Source of the DNA: Silene conica | Lineage: Eukaryota; Streptophyta; Magnoliopsida; Caryophyllales; Caryophyllaceae | Direction: 5' to 3' | DNA length: 64,000 bases | Assembly (NCBI GenBank): GCA_029255685.2 | Contig: CM055311.2 | Coordinates: forward strand, 4,450,269-4,514,268 | Notes under the pieces: model-generated | The model's database searches: none | What the model saw: only the letters and a program-made list of their open reading frames with translations | What the model was told of the DNA's origin: nothing | Program-made: the position numbers and the translations under genes | Shown: positions 42,311-54,129 of the stretch, piece after piece | Position numbering within the stretch: position 1 is the first letter of the stretch | Layout of the letters: each line of letters starts with the position of its first letter

Positions 42311-44876
42311 TGTTAGGGTGTAAATTCATGTCCCATATTGACATTGTCAACTGTAAAGATGAAAATATCATCTTTATAAGTGTACTAAAAATATAATAGT
42401 ATGAGGCCTTTTGAGAAATAGACCAAGAGTAAATCCGTGAGGGCTTGACCCAAAACGGACAATATCGTACTATTATGTACAGTGGATACTGCTGCAGCAG
42501 AGGCCTAACACGAGGTATTCACACTTCTGTACAACAAGTGGTATCAGAGCCCAAGGTTCGACTTGGGCTAGACACGCTGATTGATAGGCTAAATCACACA
42601 CCTAACAAAGATAATTAACCCTAGACATATGCTAACATACAAATAAATGTAGATAGGTAAGTAGGGGTCGAACCATGGGAGACGGTGATGCAAATGTGAT
42701 TAGCTATGGGAAGAAATCTATCGAGGTCGGTCACAAATTTTGGGGTTCGTTTGAGGTTTGTGTAAACTAGATAAAACAAATATTAAGGATGTAAACAATG
42801 GTATAAAAACACTAGGGAGATGGGGTCATACATGTATAAAAGCTAAGAAGTTTAGTCATGTCAAAGTTCATAAGCAATACATCGTCATTAGTTGATTAGG
42901 TTTATAAAAATTACCTTGCGGCCTAAAGTCTAACCATACATTGATTTCCAACTAGCTCTCGCGTACACTGGAACAATATAAAAAAGCATGCCTTGTCTAA
43001 TTCAATTCCAGGCTTTCGATCTTAGGAAAATAACAAGCTAATTGCAAACCATAATCATCGATCAACCAAGTTCAATTCCAGGCTTTCGATCTTAGGATAA
43101 GAATAATGATTCACCAATGATTATGACAAACAATTATAACCACAACTACGACTTATCAATCAATCATGTCTCATTCAGGCTTTCGATCTTAAAATGAGAG
43201 TGGTGATTAATCAATAGTTATAGTCAATGATCGTAATAAGTATAAATTGAACAATCATGTATATAATCAACATATGACAATGTAAAACTACTCCTTTGGC
43301 CTGATTTCAACGACTAATCTACATGGCTTCCCCTCCCTAGTTATAGAACTACTCACACATGGCTTTGGGAACTAGGCTAACAATTCTATTAAATATGATA
43401 AGCATGATAACGATAACGAAATAGAACTATAAAGAAAAGGGAAGATGATACCAGAAATTAAAGAGAAATGAAATAAGAACTTGGAAGACAAAATGCGAAT
43501 AACTTCGGGAAATACTTGAATAAACAAAGAACTAATTTTTATAAAGAAAACAAACTGAAACTTAAAGTAATTTTTACAAGCTGAATAATGAATGACTTCG
43601 AATGAAAACAAGCTAGTATTTATAATGACGAGGAGGGGGAGCCAAAGGTCTTCAAATTTCAGCCACCCCGGTGGTCAGGGGTAGCTCACCCCGACCAGGG
43701 CAAGAACAATTATACTCGCACTCCATGAACCTGGGCCAAATACAACATGACCAGAGCCACCCCGGTACACCGAGGCAGCCCACCCCGACCGGGGTGTGAG
43801 CAAATCAATTCGCACTTCATAAATCGTCAATTGTTTACATTTAAGTTTTGATGACGTCATATAATGACGTCATTATCGCTGTCACGCCTTACAATTGACC
43901 TTCAAGAGTTGACTTCCGTTGACTTCTTGACCTTCTTCCTTTTTCATCACTTTTAATACTCGGAAAATGCTTGTCTCGACTTTGTTTAGCTCCGTGATGC
44001 TTGGTGAATGTCAAAATGTAGGAAAAATCCGAAATTCCTACAAAAAACGCTAAATCACATACAAATCACCTAGAACACGGAATTAGCTCAATAAACACTA
44101 TAGAATAGTGTAAATGATGATAGAACATGAGCTAAAATGGGGATGAAAAGTATATAAAAATATAGCATATCACTGATGCATCAGTAGGCCCAAGACTTGG
44201 AGTTGTACACTGTAAGGCATGGAACTCTTAGCTCGGGGTGAGTTCTTGAGCAAGCCTCGTCCAAGCCTAAATGGATTAAAGGAGTCAAAAGGTTTTTGAT
44301 GAGTTTTGTTTTTTCCAATGTAAGTCGAGTTTATGCAATTTTTGCACGGTTTTTGTCAAAGTCAATGTTAGGGCATATACGTTACTTAATTGTTGCAGTA
44401 AGGAGTTTGATGAAAGTTGACAATAATTCTTGGTTTTTGAGCATCAATTCCAAATGTTAAACGGTGCTTGCACCAAGCCCCGTTACAACCCTATTGTTCT
44501 TTTTATGTGCATCATGTGACATTTCTCTTGTGGATAATGGACGGAGTACCATAATAGATTGCGGGCATGCTTCGCAAGTCGAGGTAGATGAGTGATTTTG
44601 GTTACTATTTTTTACAAAAAACACCTCGTTCTTTCATTGTGCGACGAGAGAGTCGTGAGAGTCGGTACTTATGCTTTTCTTTTTGGTCAAGGGCTTAGTA
44701 TGGAGTCGAATCTTTATAAGTGTCTTGAAAATATAATAGTACGAGACTTTTTAGGAAAGAGCCCGAGAGTAAATCCGTGAGGGCTTGGCCCAAAGCGGAC
44801 AATATCGTACAATTATGGACAGTGGACATTGCTGAACTAGAGGCCTACTACGAGGTATTCACGCTTCCGCATAACA
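42311..44876 (+). mobile_element. short non-coding LTR element, internal solo LTR insertion
   Basis: A 226-bp LTR (42311-42536, TGTTAGGGTGTAAATTCATG ... TGTACAACA) is followed two bases later by the tRNA-Met primer binding site TGGTATCAGAGC. A related but truncated and diverged LTR lies at about 44711-44876 (TCTTTATAAGTGT..., GTAAATCCGTGAGGGCTTG, ...CATAACA). The interior, without the solo LTR at 42582-44172, is about 580 bp and shows no coding region, which fits a TRIM/LARD-type element. No matching target duplication was found, so the right end is rearranged. Confidence 0.6.
42582..44172 (-). mobile_element. Athila-type Ty3/gypsy solo LTR, 1.59 kb
   Basis: On the minus strand it reads TGATATGCTATATTTTTATA ... 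GTGATTTAGCCTATCA. CTGAT is duplicated at 42577-42581 and 44173-44177. It shares layout with the Athila-type LTRs at 49969 and 56350: a TGAT start, AGCTCAT early on and a GGTTCGACCC motif before the end. A block at 43660-43800 holds two related GC-rich cassettes built on CCACCCCGG and CACCCCGACC. Repeated TTCCAGGCTTTCGATCTTAG phrases lie at 43008-43190. Confidence 0.85.
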
Positions 44877-45290
44877 ATTACCATCTCGTTACCCGAGGTA
44901 GAATATCAAAGAAAGGCAAGGGGATTTGTTTAAAGTTTATAAGTGTCGATACAACGATTCCCAAAACAGCTAATATAAACTTAAATGTATAATAGCGAAA
45001 GCTAAGCTAAGCATATTTATGTTTATTAGTCAAAACAAAATGCCTATGCTAAATCCACAATGGTTAAATTCAATATACAAACAATTTCAGCAACAAATCA
45101 AGACAATCCAGTCTAATTAACGACTAATCATCGATTACGACGCATGAAACTCAATAAGTGATATTTGAATAAGCAAAAGAAAATTATAAAACAATCAAGG
45201 TCAGTTAAGAAACAAAAAAGACCCTTGATAGAAGTAAAACAATATACTGTACTCGCAGTAAACTAAATATATACAATTAATCACATTGAA
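44877..45290. other. junction region with a possible gypsy LTR scrap
   Basis: TTACCATCTCGTTACCCGAG at about 44878 resembles the end region of the gypsy LTR family at 7140 (TTACCATCTCGGTTTCCCGAGG), so a scrap of that family may begin here in minus orientation. The rest is AT-rich and not recognised. Confidence 0.3.
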
Positions 45291-48260
45291 CCACAAGAAT
45301 TGACAACATAATTGATGTGCGAAAGCGGGATTGAATATAGAAAGATATACTTTAACACAATTAACTTTGTAATGACACTAACCTAACTTCGACCCATGAG
45401 AACATGCCTGCAATCTAATATGAAAATAATCTCTACAACCGTACATATACATTCCAAGCTAATAACAATGACACATGCTGAAGAAAAATGGATATGTGAG
45501 GTAATGGGTAAGAAAGGCTAAGATGATTTGGATATGTGGAGTTCAAAAGCCAAGCTAGCAAACAACGGGATCGTCCAACCTGGGTAAAATCAGAAAAAAG
45601 GGACGTCTTTTGCATGTGTTAGAAATCAATAAACTAGATAGCATACAAGTATTAAGCAGATTAACTTCATAATTATGCATATTTATGTAACATGTCTCAT
45701 AAGGAGTACTATTCATATCCTAAACAAACTGGTCACAAATGACGCCAGTTATAAAGCTCTAAAACCTTAGAATGTAATGTAGGTTGCTAAACATCAAAGT
45801 CAAGTCTCAAGATCAGCAATTATTTTGACAAAGCCTCGTAGATTATGCATATGATTCTACTAGAAACATGTTGACTAGCAAGGCTTAGGCATAAACAGAT
45901 GAAAAAGCAATGTCATCATTGAAATACTATCGTTCTGACTCAACCTATTGCTAAAATAAATGTCCATTTTTGGAAAATTTTGAAAATTTTCAATTTTTTT
46001 GGATATTTTTTGTATATGCAAGGAAAATAAAACAACAATGCAAGCAGAAATGCAGTAAACGTGAAACAAAAATTCAATAAAACATGTGAATGCAACGCAA
46101 AACCCTTCCCCAAACCAAATTACACAATGTCCCCATTGCGCAAAAGCATATGCGAAGAAACATAGAAAACAGGAATTTGCGTAAAAAATGACTAAGGAAA
46201 CAAAAAGGCCAGGAAGGAACTCACAAGATATTTGCGCGAACAGAAACCTCCCTAAACCAGCATGAGCTAGGAGGTTTCGGTAGCCAGCAGTGCTACCAAA
46301 AGGATCTGAAATGGACAGAAAAACAAACCCTTCTTCGGAATTTAAAAGCAATGGGTGGGAAACGGGCAATCAAAAGGAATGAGCTACAAGAAAACAAATG
46401 TGAAAAGGAAAGAATCCCTAATATTCCATTCACGCTCCACAAGATGATATTATGGTTATTAAAATAGGCAGTAACAGCAGTGGTGGTCGACCGACCGCAG
46501 TGTCTGGTCGACCGACCAATGGTCGAAGGACAGAAACTTTCTGGAATGTAGTCATTGGTCGACCGACTGTAGCATCTGGTCGATCGACCAAACTTCCTGT
46601 AGCGGAGCTTGTTTTTCTTCAAATTAACTCAACGGATTGAGTTAACTCAGATCCCAAACCTGTAAAAGAACAAATAGCGCGCCCAAATTTGCGCAAAACC
46701 CAAAAATACATAGTCTAAAGTCTATAAAACGAAACAACAAAAAGCGAAAAACTAAGTCTCGTGCACAAAAGCGGTAAAGAGTCTTAAAGCAGAAATAAAA
46801 AGTCTTAAATGCGTGGCAACGAAAAACAATCATCTACGAAAGATGCGGAATATTTCGGACCAAGGCTTATGGCTATACGAAGTAGCCTCCACGGTGCTCA
46901 TCTCCATGGCAAAGCACGTCCCAACCCCGCCATGCAGCATACTTGACGGTTCATCACTTCTAGCATTTCTCCTTATTCGGCCATCATCCTCCTCAAACTC
47001 TTCATCCTGCTCTTCGCCTGTGCCATAGCTTAAACATCCTAGACCACCTCGTTGAATGATTGGCTCCTTCACAGATGGGTCAACATGTGGTTCTTCGTTC
47101 CCCAAACCATTTCCTACAATAGGTGAAACAAAAGATGTATCCTCCAATGTGCTCCCAATATGGGGCGGAGGTGTCATAACAGGAATGGGTACAGGCTCTA
47201 AAGTACGAATTGATAATCACGACAAACGTCCTTTCAGAAGAGACATCATTACAAGTAATAGGAGTCATGACATCCTTCTTCCTATAGGACTGACCAAAGA
47301 TGATTGAGTGTTTGCCTACTTTGAAGGTCAAGGTCTTACAACCTACATCTATTATTGCACCAACAGTGTGCAAGAAGGGTCTACCCAAAATGATGAGAAT
47401 GTGGGCGTCCTCAGGAATGTCAAGTACAATGAAGCCCACATGAAAGAAAAATCTATCAATTTGCGCTGGCACGTTTTCTAGGATTCCTATTGGCTCAACC
47501 GAGGTGCGATCAACCATTTGGACCGTCATGTTGGTTACAGCAAATCTGGTCAATCCGAACTTCTTAGCAAGACTTAAAGGCATGACACATATACTAGCCC
47601 CTAAGTCACACAATGCCTTCTTAATTGAGATGGAACCAATATTACAAGGGACTAAAAAGCTGCCAGGATCCTCTAATTTTTGTGGAGCTACATGAGTTAG
47701 ATACAAAGAGGACTCCTAAGTTAAAGCTACAGACTCGACCCTATCAAGTGACCGCTTCCTAGATAAGAGTTGTTTCATGAACTTCATATAGGCGGGCACT
47801 TGTTGGACTAACTCAAGGAAAGGTACTTGGACATTAAGACTACGAATGACAGACTTAAATTTGTCGAAAGATACCTGATCTTTGGTTGGTACGAGCCTTT
47901 CTGGATAAGGAGGTGGAACTAAACCGTCCGTTACTGGAGCTTTTCTCAGCAATCTTGGGGCAATCTCATTTTGAAAGAGAAATTCCCTCAAGTTATCGGG
48001 CATAAGAGGACAAAATGATTCTGCGTCATCAGCGTTTGTGGTAGGTCGACTGGCATCCTCGGTCGGTCGACCGCTTTCAGCATTCCCAGAATTTCCAGAA
48101 ACTTCAGAAGTAGTTTCTGGAACGTCGTCAGTGGTCGACCAACTGGAGTCAGTGGTTGGTCGATTGCTGGTGCTGCTATCCGTCTTCTTCTTTTTCTCCT
48201 TTTCTTTTTCCACGGCTTTTGGACAGTCTAGGGTGGCCTACTCCTCAAAGTTATGATGTT
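45290..48260 (-). mobile_element. inverted Athila-type relic (gag end, protease, 3' region)
   Basis: Reading leftward: gag C-terminal part, aspartic protease, then directly the 3' untranslated region that the plus-strand Athila-type element carries at 54360-56060 (shared blocks include AQWGHCVIWF, FVSRLL/FHVYCIS-type coding echoes, and TTTGACTTGA-rich sequence). Reverse transcriptase, integrase and both LTRs are missing. Four GGTCGACC-type cassettes lie at 46485-46520, 46555-46590, 48040-48075 and 48130-48170. Its 5' part is cut by the gypsy element that starts at 48266. Confidence 0.75.
47080..48213 (-). pseudogene. Athila-type gag C-terminus and aspartic protease
   Basis: The upstream frame (48213-47716) contains the Lys-rich start EKEKEKKKKTD, two GRPT-type repeats from the cassettes, then VPPPYPERLVP, FKSVIRSLNVQVPFLELVQQ and YMKFMKQLLSRKRSL, typical of the region before Athila protease. 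A TAG at 47716-47718 follows VALT, after which the same frame continues (THVAPQKLEDPGSF) into the protease with the active-site box CDLGASICVMPLSLAKKFGL, and ILGRPFLHTVGAIIDV. Protease ends are followed by unrelated sequence, so pol is truncated. Confidence 0.85.
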
Positions 48261-48265
48261 AAGGG

Positions 48266-49968
48266 TGTAACACCCGCGAAATTCCCGCCTTGGAATTTAT
48301 TTAAAATAATTTGAATTTCAAATTTAAATCGTATTTTTTGAGAAATTATAAATTTTAAGGAGTAATGAGTATTCCGGAAATATTTAATTCAAGTCTTAAG
48401 TATAGTAACTTTAAGGCTTAGTTTCTAGCAAATTCCGTCTTAAAATTAAGTTATATGGGTTATACCCGGAAAAGGGTCAAATAACTTGTGTTTATGAATT
48501 GAAACCCACATAAAACCCTTATTTCCTTCCTTCCTCATTTCACTTTTCAGATTCACCTCTTTCCCACAAACACCATTGAATTGTTTCCTTCTAAAAACTT
48601 CAACTCTAAAATCATCATAACTTGCTTATTTCTAATCGGTTTCTTGTGATTTTTGCGGCATTCTTCTCCTTGTCTCCTTCTCCTTCTTTTCAAGTAAGAA
48701 AAATATACTTTCCCTCACCTTCCTATGAATTTCAAAAACCCTAGCTTTGTGTTCAAAGTCTAGTCTTTCCACTCTAATACTTCCTTTGTTTGTAGGTTTT
48801 GAGTCGGGTGACCCGGAGGGTGATTCCTACGAAATAGACGAAAGTTTGGACTAGAATTCAAGCAAGAAGGTAAGTTTAGTGGGTTCTCTTTTCTATTTGT
48901 AAAAGTTTAAGTTTTTATATGTGAATTATTAGTAAAAAATGATGGTTGTTAATAAGGTATATATTTGTTGTTGTTTAACTTGTATTGGTAATTCTTACGT
49001 GAGTTTTGGGTGTTTGAAATTGCTAGTACCATTGTTCTCAATTCATAATAAAATTTCATATATTCTCATGTTAAATTAGGAGATATTTGTGTTGATTAAT
49101 TTAGCATTTGATGAAGGATAATACACCATGAATACATGTATACATATTGCTTGTTATAAGTGCATTGTAATGGGTTTGTATGCAAACAAGTTTGGGCAAA
49201 GGAGGAACTGTTGAGCCGCGCACGAGCAGGGCTGGGCCGTGGCCGCCGCAGACTGCACTGGGGGCCGCAGTCCTGCGCCTTGGCCGTAGCCTGCGCCTCT
49301 GGCCACAGCCTGCGGTATTCACTGCTTGGTCGCCTTTTTTCTCGCATATGTTTGATTGTTTTTGTACCCTTGTTTCTTCCACTTGTTCCCTATCTTCTAT
49401 CCCATGTATATACATGAGTTTTCAAGTATTAAATCCCTTGTTTACATGTCTTAATGTTATTACTTTCATAACACGTCACATGCCATATCGAAGCCTAGCC
49501 ATTGTTGCATTGTTAGCTTTAGTTTCGAGTCTCATAATTGCTTGGGGTGACGAGTGGGTTATCGAACTTGCATTATTTTGTTGTTGGACAATGCTTGGGC
49601 CATTTTTATAAGCTAAGTTGAGCGAGAAGACCCCCCGGCCGGGCAGCCGGAAGGGAGACCGGCTTCCACTTCAAAATAGCTTCTAGAAACCAACTTATGC
49701 ATTGATTTGGTTTACTCTATAACTCATGCTTAGTAATGGGTAATTAACGGTTATGTTAATGAGTTTGTGTATGGCTAACGGTTAAGTTATGCTTATATTG
49801 AATGGATAGCGGTGATTCAATTAGTGTATCATTGTAATGAACAAATGCCACCCAATTATGGGAATTTGTCTATGTTCGGGATTGGTCGGTGTCCGTGGTT
49901 ATGCGGTCCGGTCCCCGTGTGTCGTTCGGTATAGGGTATTACATAGAGAGGTCTGGCCAGGTCGTAGG
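48266..49968 (+). repeat. gypsy 5' LTR, first part (split by an Athila-type insertion)
   Basis: The LTR starts TGTAACACCCGCGAAATTCC at 48266, after AAGGG (48261-48265). It is interrupted at 49968 by the Athila-type element and resumes at 58185. A GC-rich stretch (49205-49320) contains four degenerate GGCCGCAG/CTGCGCC units. The total LTR is about 2.47 kb. Confidence 0.85.
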
Positions 49969-51786
49969 TGATGCGTGTCTTTTATATGATGTTTTACACC
50001 TTATTTCACACGCATTTCAGAGCTCATTTGTGTAGTTTAGGCTACTATTTCCCCTATTTCGTCTACTTTCGTATTTTGGTGCATTATTGCAGTTTAATGC
50101 GGAAATGAGTAGATATTGAGCTAAACCCGTCCCCGAGGGTGCTTAGCATAGCATTTGACATAAAGAGGATGCTTAAGGAATGAACTTGGCGCGCGCTTCA
50201 AGGCCCGAAGATAGCATAAGCAAGGGTGCATACAGTTTACAAGCTTCAACAAGGAAACAATCACTTCAAGATATTGCAGCCTGTTTCAAATGGATATATC
50301 TCTAGTTATAGAGCTGATAATGGAGTGATTCTAATTGGAGGTGAAAGCTTATCCTATTATCTTTCCAACGCCGTTACAATCGCTTCGTTATGATAAGCAA
50401 CGAAGAAATGGCAGCTGTTTTAAGATCGACGCGCACTGCAGAATTTGTCAGAATGCATTACTGTACCTGATATTTGGTCGACCAACCACCTACCATGGTC
50501 GGTCGACCAAGACACCTGATGAGCGACATTTCAGAAATCAAATTTAAAAGATCAGAAGCTTCTCTGGGCCCGACAGTTGGTCGGTCGACCACCTACTATG
50601 GTCGGTCGACCACCAATGCACTCTGACTGAAATTTAAAAGACGTATTGAAGCCCATTATCGAGTTTAGGGTTTAGAGTTAGGGTTTTTCGAGACTAATAT
50701 ATAATGCACACCCCTCCCTTAGTTCGAGGCATCCAGTTTTATTATCAACTTTCCTTAGCTTTAATCAGATTCTTTAGTTTTTAATCTAGTTTTTCAATTA
50801 GTTTACACAAATTTCTGTTCCACGGAAGATTTCAATAAAGTTCATTCCCGTTCTTACTTTCCTCCTTATTGTTACGGTAATTCTTGTTCTTTAATTTCAG
50901 TTTAATTACAGTTTTCATAGTTTAGTACCGGTTAGTTAGAATCCCCTGCCATTGTTCTTAATTATGATTTCGTTCATCAGATTAATGTTGTTTTGATTAT
51001 TATAATTCCTGTTTTCATTAGTATTATGAGTAGCTAGACCCCTTATGTTAGGATGTAGGCGACCTATAGCGTAGATGGCGTAGTTTAGGGCAACCCGTAG
51101 CAGTACGTGGTCGACCGACTGGTTTCTCTGGTCGGTCGACTGAGTTGATTGGTCGATCGACCGGAGAACCTGGTCGATTGACTGATTTCGCGTTTGATCA
51201 GTTTTGTTTTATCCCGTTAAAAGAAATATCTCTCAATGAGTCCAAAAGGAGACTTGTTAGATGCTTAGTAATGACCAGCCCATAGATCGAAAGACAGGGA
51301 AGGGCATTAGTTAACGGTTTAAACGTTTAAGTTACCTACGATCGAAAGATTTTTGAGTTAGGCTTTAGGAATCACTAATCGTGTTGACACCTAGTATTAG
51401 TGGGACCTAGGGACTAGTAGCATAGGCCGAAAGGAGCTATTAATTAGCCTGGACCGAAAGGACTCGTTATACCCTTCTTACGCGACTGCAATACGGACTT
51501 ACCTAGAATTTTATGCCATCGTAACTATAGTAAACCGAACATCTTAGCATCTCTTTTATGATCATTTACATCTTATTTTTCAGTTTTGTTCTTATCTTTC
51601 CTTTTAGACTTAGTTGTTATCAAACCAATCAAAAAATCCCCCTTTTATTGTTACTTTATAGATTAAAAATTAGTAAACAAAATTAACCCTGTCTCTCTGT
51701 GGTTCGACCCGTACTACCACTAGCTTCTGTTAGTTTTAGTTCGGAAATATAAATTTTATCTTTGACACCCACAACGACGGGTATCA
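49969..51786 (+). repeat. 5' LTR of the Athila-type element
   Basis: Contains paired GGTCGACC cassettes at 50476-50508, 50578-50612 and 51109-51185, and a TATA-like ATATATAATGCACACC near 50697. Ends five bases before the primer binding site. Confidence 0.9.
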
Positions 51787-51791
51787 AATTT

Positions 51792-51809
51792 TGGCGCCGT
51801 TGCCGGGGA
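51792..51809 (+). other. primer binding site of the Athila-type element
   Basis: TGGCGCCGTTGCCGGGGA is complementary to the 3' end of plant tRNA-Asp, the primer known for Athila elements. Confidence 0.9.
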
Positions 51810-51972
51810 GACGGTATAATTTTGTTTGCTTTATTTTTAATTTATTTTTCTTGTCTCAAGCAACTTTGGTTCCTTGAGGCCGTTGCTTACTTTTGCTTCT
51901 AGTTTTGCTTGTGCAGAGTTATAAGTAAGATTTTGAGAGGAAGGCTTGAGTACTCTCAGTTCTATTGCGATC

Positions 51973-53839
51973 ATGCCTACTATATCGGATAATCTTCAGC
52001 CAACAGCACACGACCTGTAACAACCCGACCCGCCACCGTCGTAACACATCCCCAATAAGATGGGAGGTATGCATTTGGGTCCATTATTTATCCTCACTTA
52101 AGCCCAAAAGCACAAGGCCTTGTTACTAAGTGGTGGGTGGAAGCTATTATAAACATATCACAAGCCTCACATTCTATCGATGTGGGACAACTTTCCTCTC
52201 ACACTCTTTGGGGTGTTACAAACTCCCCCACTTAAAGAACACAACGTCCTAGTTGTGCCTCAAACTTGACCACAACCAGGGCCAGAATCCTCCCCCGCTA
52301 GGTGTGTGACCCGGGTACTCCCGACCACAGGCTCACCACACGGTCGCAGGGTCGCTCTGATACCATTTGTAACAACCCGACCCGCCACCGTCGTAACACA
52401 TCCCCAATAAGATGGGAGGTATGCATTTGGGCCCATTATTTATCCTCACTTAAGCCCAAAAGCACAAGGCCTTGTTACTAAGTGGTGGGTGGAAGCTATT
52501 ATAAACATATCACAAGCCTCACATTCTATCGATGTGGGACAACTTTCCTCTCACACTCTTTGGGGTGTTACACGACCTTCCAAAGGGATTTACTCTCCCC
52601 TTTGAAATTCGTCTTTCCTATATCGAATTGGTGGAGCAAAATCAGTTTGCCGGTCTACCGGATGAGGACCCTTGGAAGCATATGGAGTTATTTACGGATT
52701 ATTGCTGTTCCATACCCGTACCGGCTGAAGTGACACAAGATGAAGTTAAGGACAAGATGTTTCTTTTCTCTTTGAAAGATTCTGCGCGTCAATGGTATCG
52801 CTACCTTGATAAGGTAGTAGCTAGAGTTACAGACTGGACATCTCTGGCATTGGCTTTCTGCAAACAGTACATTTCGCCTGCGAAAACCATTGCTTTGAGA
52901 GCTCGAATTTCAAATTTCCAGCAAGGACCCGATGAGGAATTTCATGAAGCGTGGGCCCGTTTTAAGAAGTTGGTTCGATCTGTTCCTCACCACGGTTTTG
53001 AGAAGTGGTACCTTTGCGACCAATTTTACAATTCTTTGTATGATGACTACAGAATCATCCTTGATTCGGCCACAAATAGTAGATTTCGAAATAATGTAGC
53101 TTATGATAAGGGTTGGGACATTATTGAGGAGATGGCGGTTCATAGAGCTGAAAATGGGAACTCACGTGGGAATTCGCCGAAAACAAGTGTTGAGACAAGT
53201 CATGTTGCAGCACTTGAAGCGTCCATTAACGCCCGTTTCGAAAAGCTAGAGAATACTCCCGTTCATGAAACAAATGAGGCTGCGGAGTTGAGAACGATTG
53301 TCCAAACCCTCATGGGTCAAGTGCTGAAAATGGAAGAAGCTCAAGTTGAGTTGTTGAAGAATTTCGAAAGCCAAATAACAATCTTGGTTGCTAATCAGAA
53401 TGTTAACTCTCCGAGCAAGTGTGAAGCTCCCGTTGAGACAATTAATGCCATTAATCTCCGAAGCGATCTCTCCTATGATAGACCGGGAAGCCAAGAGAAA
53501 AAGTTGGAAAACGTTGAGAAGTCTACCAAAGTTCCTGATGCAGTAGCTGAATTCGTCCCCAATGATGATTGTCGATCGACCGATGTTCATGGTCGATCGA
53601 CCATGGTACCTGATGGCCCTTCAGTTTCTGACAAACAGAAAATTTCTGAACCGAGCTCGACCGGTCGACCGACCAGTACACCCAGTCGACCGACCGCGAT
53701 ACCTGAGCAGAGTCTGGATTCTTCACCTGATTTATCCGATTCCACTCTTATCAATGACATGACGGAGGTTTTGAATATTTGGACACCGAAATTGTTGATC
53801 CTGCGACAAGCGTTGCGGTCCCGTATCCGGATCATTTAG
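51973..53839 (+). pseudogene. Athila-type gag, interrupted by a TRIM
   Basis: The gag frame starts at 51973 (MPTISDNLQPTAHD). The TRIM at 52016-52572 enters after codon 14, and the frame resumes at 52578 (LPKGFTLPFEIRLSYIELVE). The retrotransposon gag domain is clear: DPWKHMELFTDYCCSIPVP, MFLFSLKDSARQWYRYLD, FCKQYISPAKTIALRARISN, DEEFHEAWARFKKLVRSVPH, WYLCDQFYNSLYDDYRIILD. The C-terminal part includes Asp/Arg-Pro repeats (VDRP-, GRPT-type) encoded by GGTCGACC cassettes at 53570-53695. A frame change near 53775 ends the frame; sequence related to the next part (KRIVTYATPD, PPTRPVVWKPRLAV) continues to about 54130. No zinc knuckle, protease or polymerase follows. Confidence 0.85.
52016..52572 (-). 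mobile_element. TRIM retrotransposon inside Athila gag
   Basis: LTRs at 52016-52220 and 52368-52572 differ at only one position that I could see (GGGTCC versus GGGCCC). CGACC duplicates exactly at 52011-52015 and 52573-52577. The interior contains the minus-oriented tRNA-Met primer site (CTCTGATACCA) next to the right LTR. Same family as 20240-20792. It is the youngest layer of the nest. Confidence 0.95.
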
Positions 53840-54129
53840 AGAATATGAAGTTGGAGTGTCAGTTCGGTAAAATCTTGGAGATCGTCAAAGGCCTTGAGCT
53901 TGGGAGAAAATTGGAGGACCATGCTGTTATTTCTGTTGCTGCAGGTCATGGCAAAGAGGGCATAGGAGATCCTGGTGATACTAGTGAGACGTAATTTGAG
54001 CAAGTTGCTGAGCGAGATAGGTCGGGCAAAGTAAAGAAGCGAATCGTAACTTATGCGACACCAGATACCCTTCCTCCGACTAGGCCTGTTGTCTGGAAGC
54101 CCAGACTAGCGGTCCATATTGCTGAAAGG

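Noticed and set aside
45875..46369. Minus-strand hydrophobic frame of 164 codons resembling a membrane protein
   Set aside because: The same sequence is present in plus orientation at 54754-55010 with different frame breaks; it is the non-coding 3' region of the Athila-type family.
49096..49611. Frames across the GC-rich LTR part
   Set aside because: They arise from the GC-rich minisatellite in the LTR; no domain and no start context.
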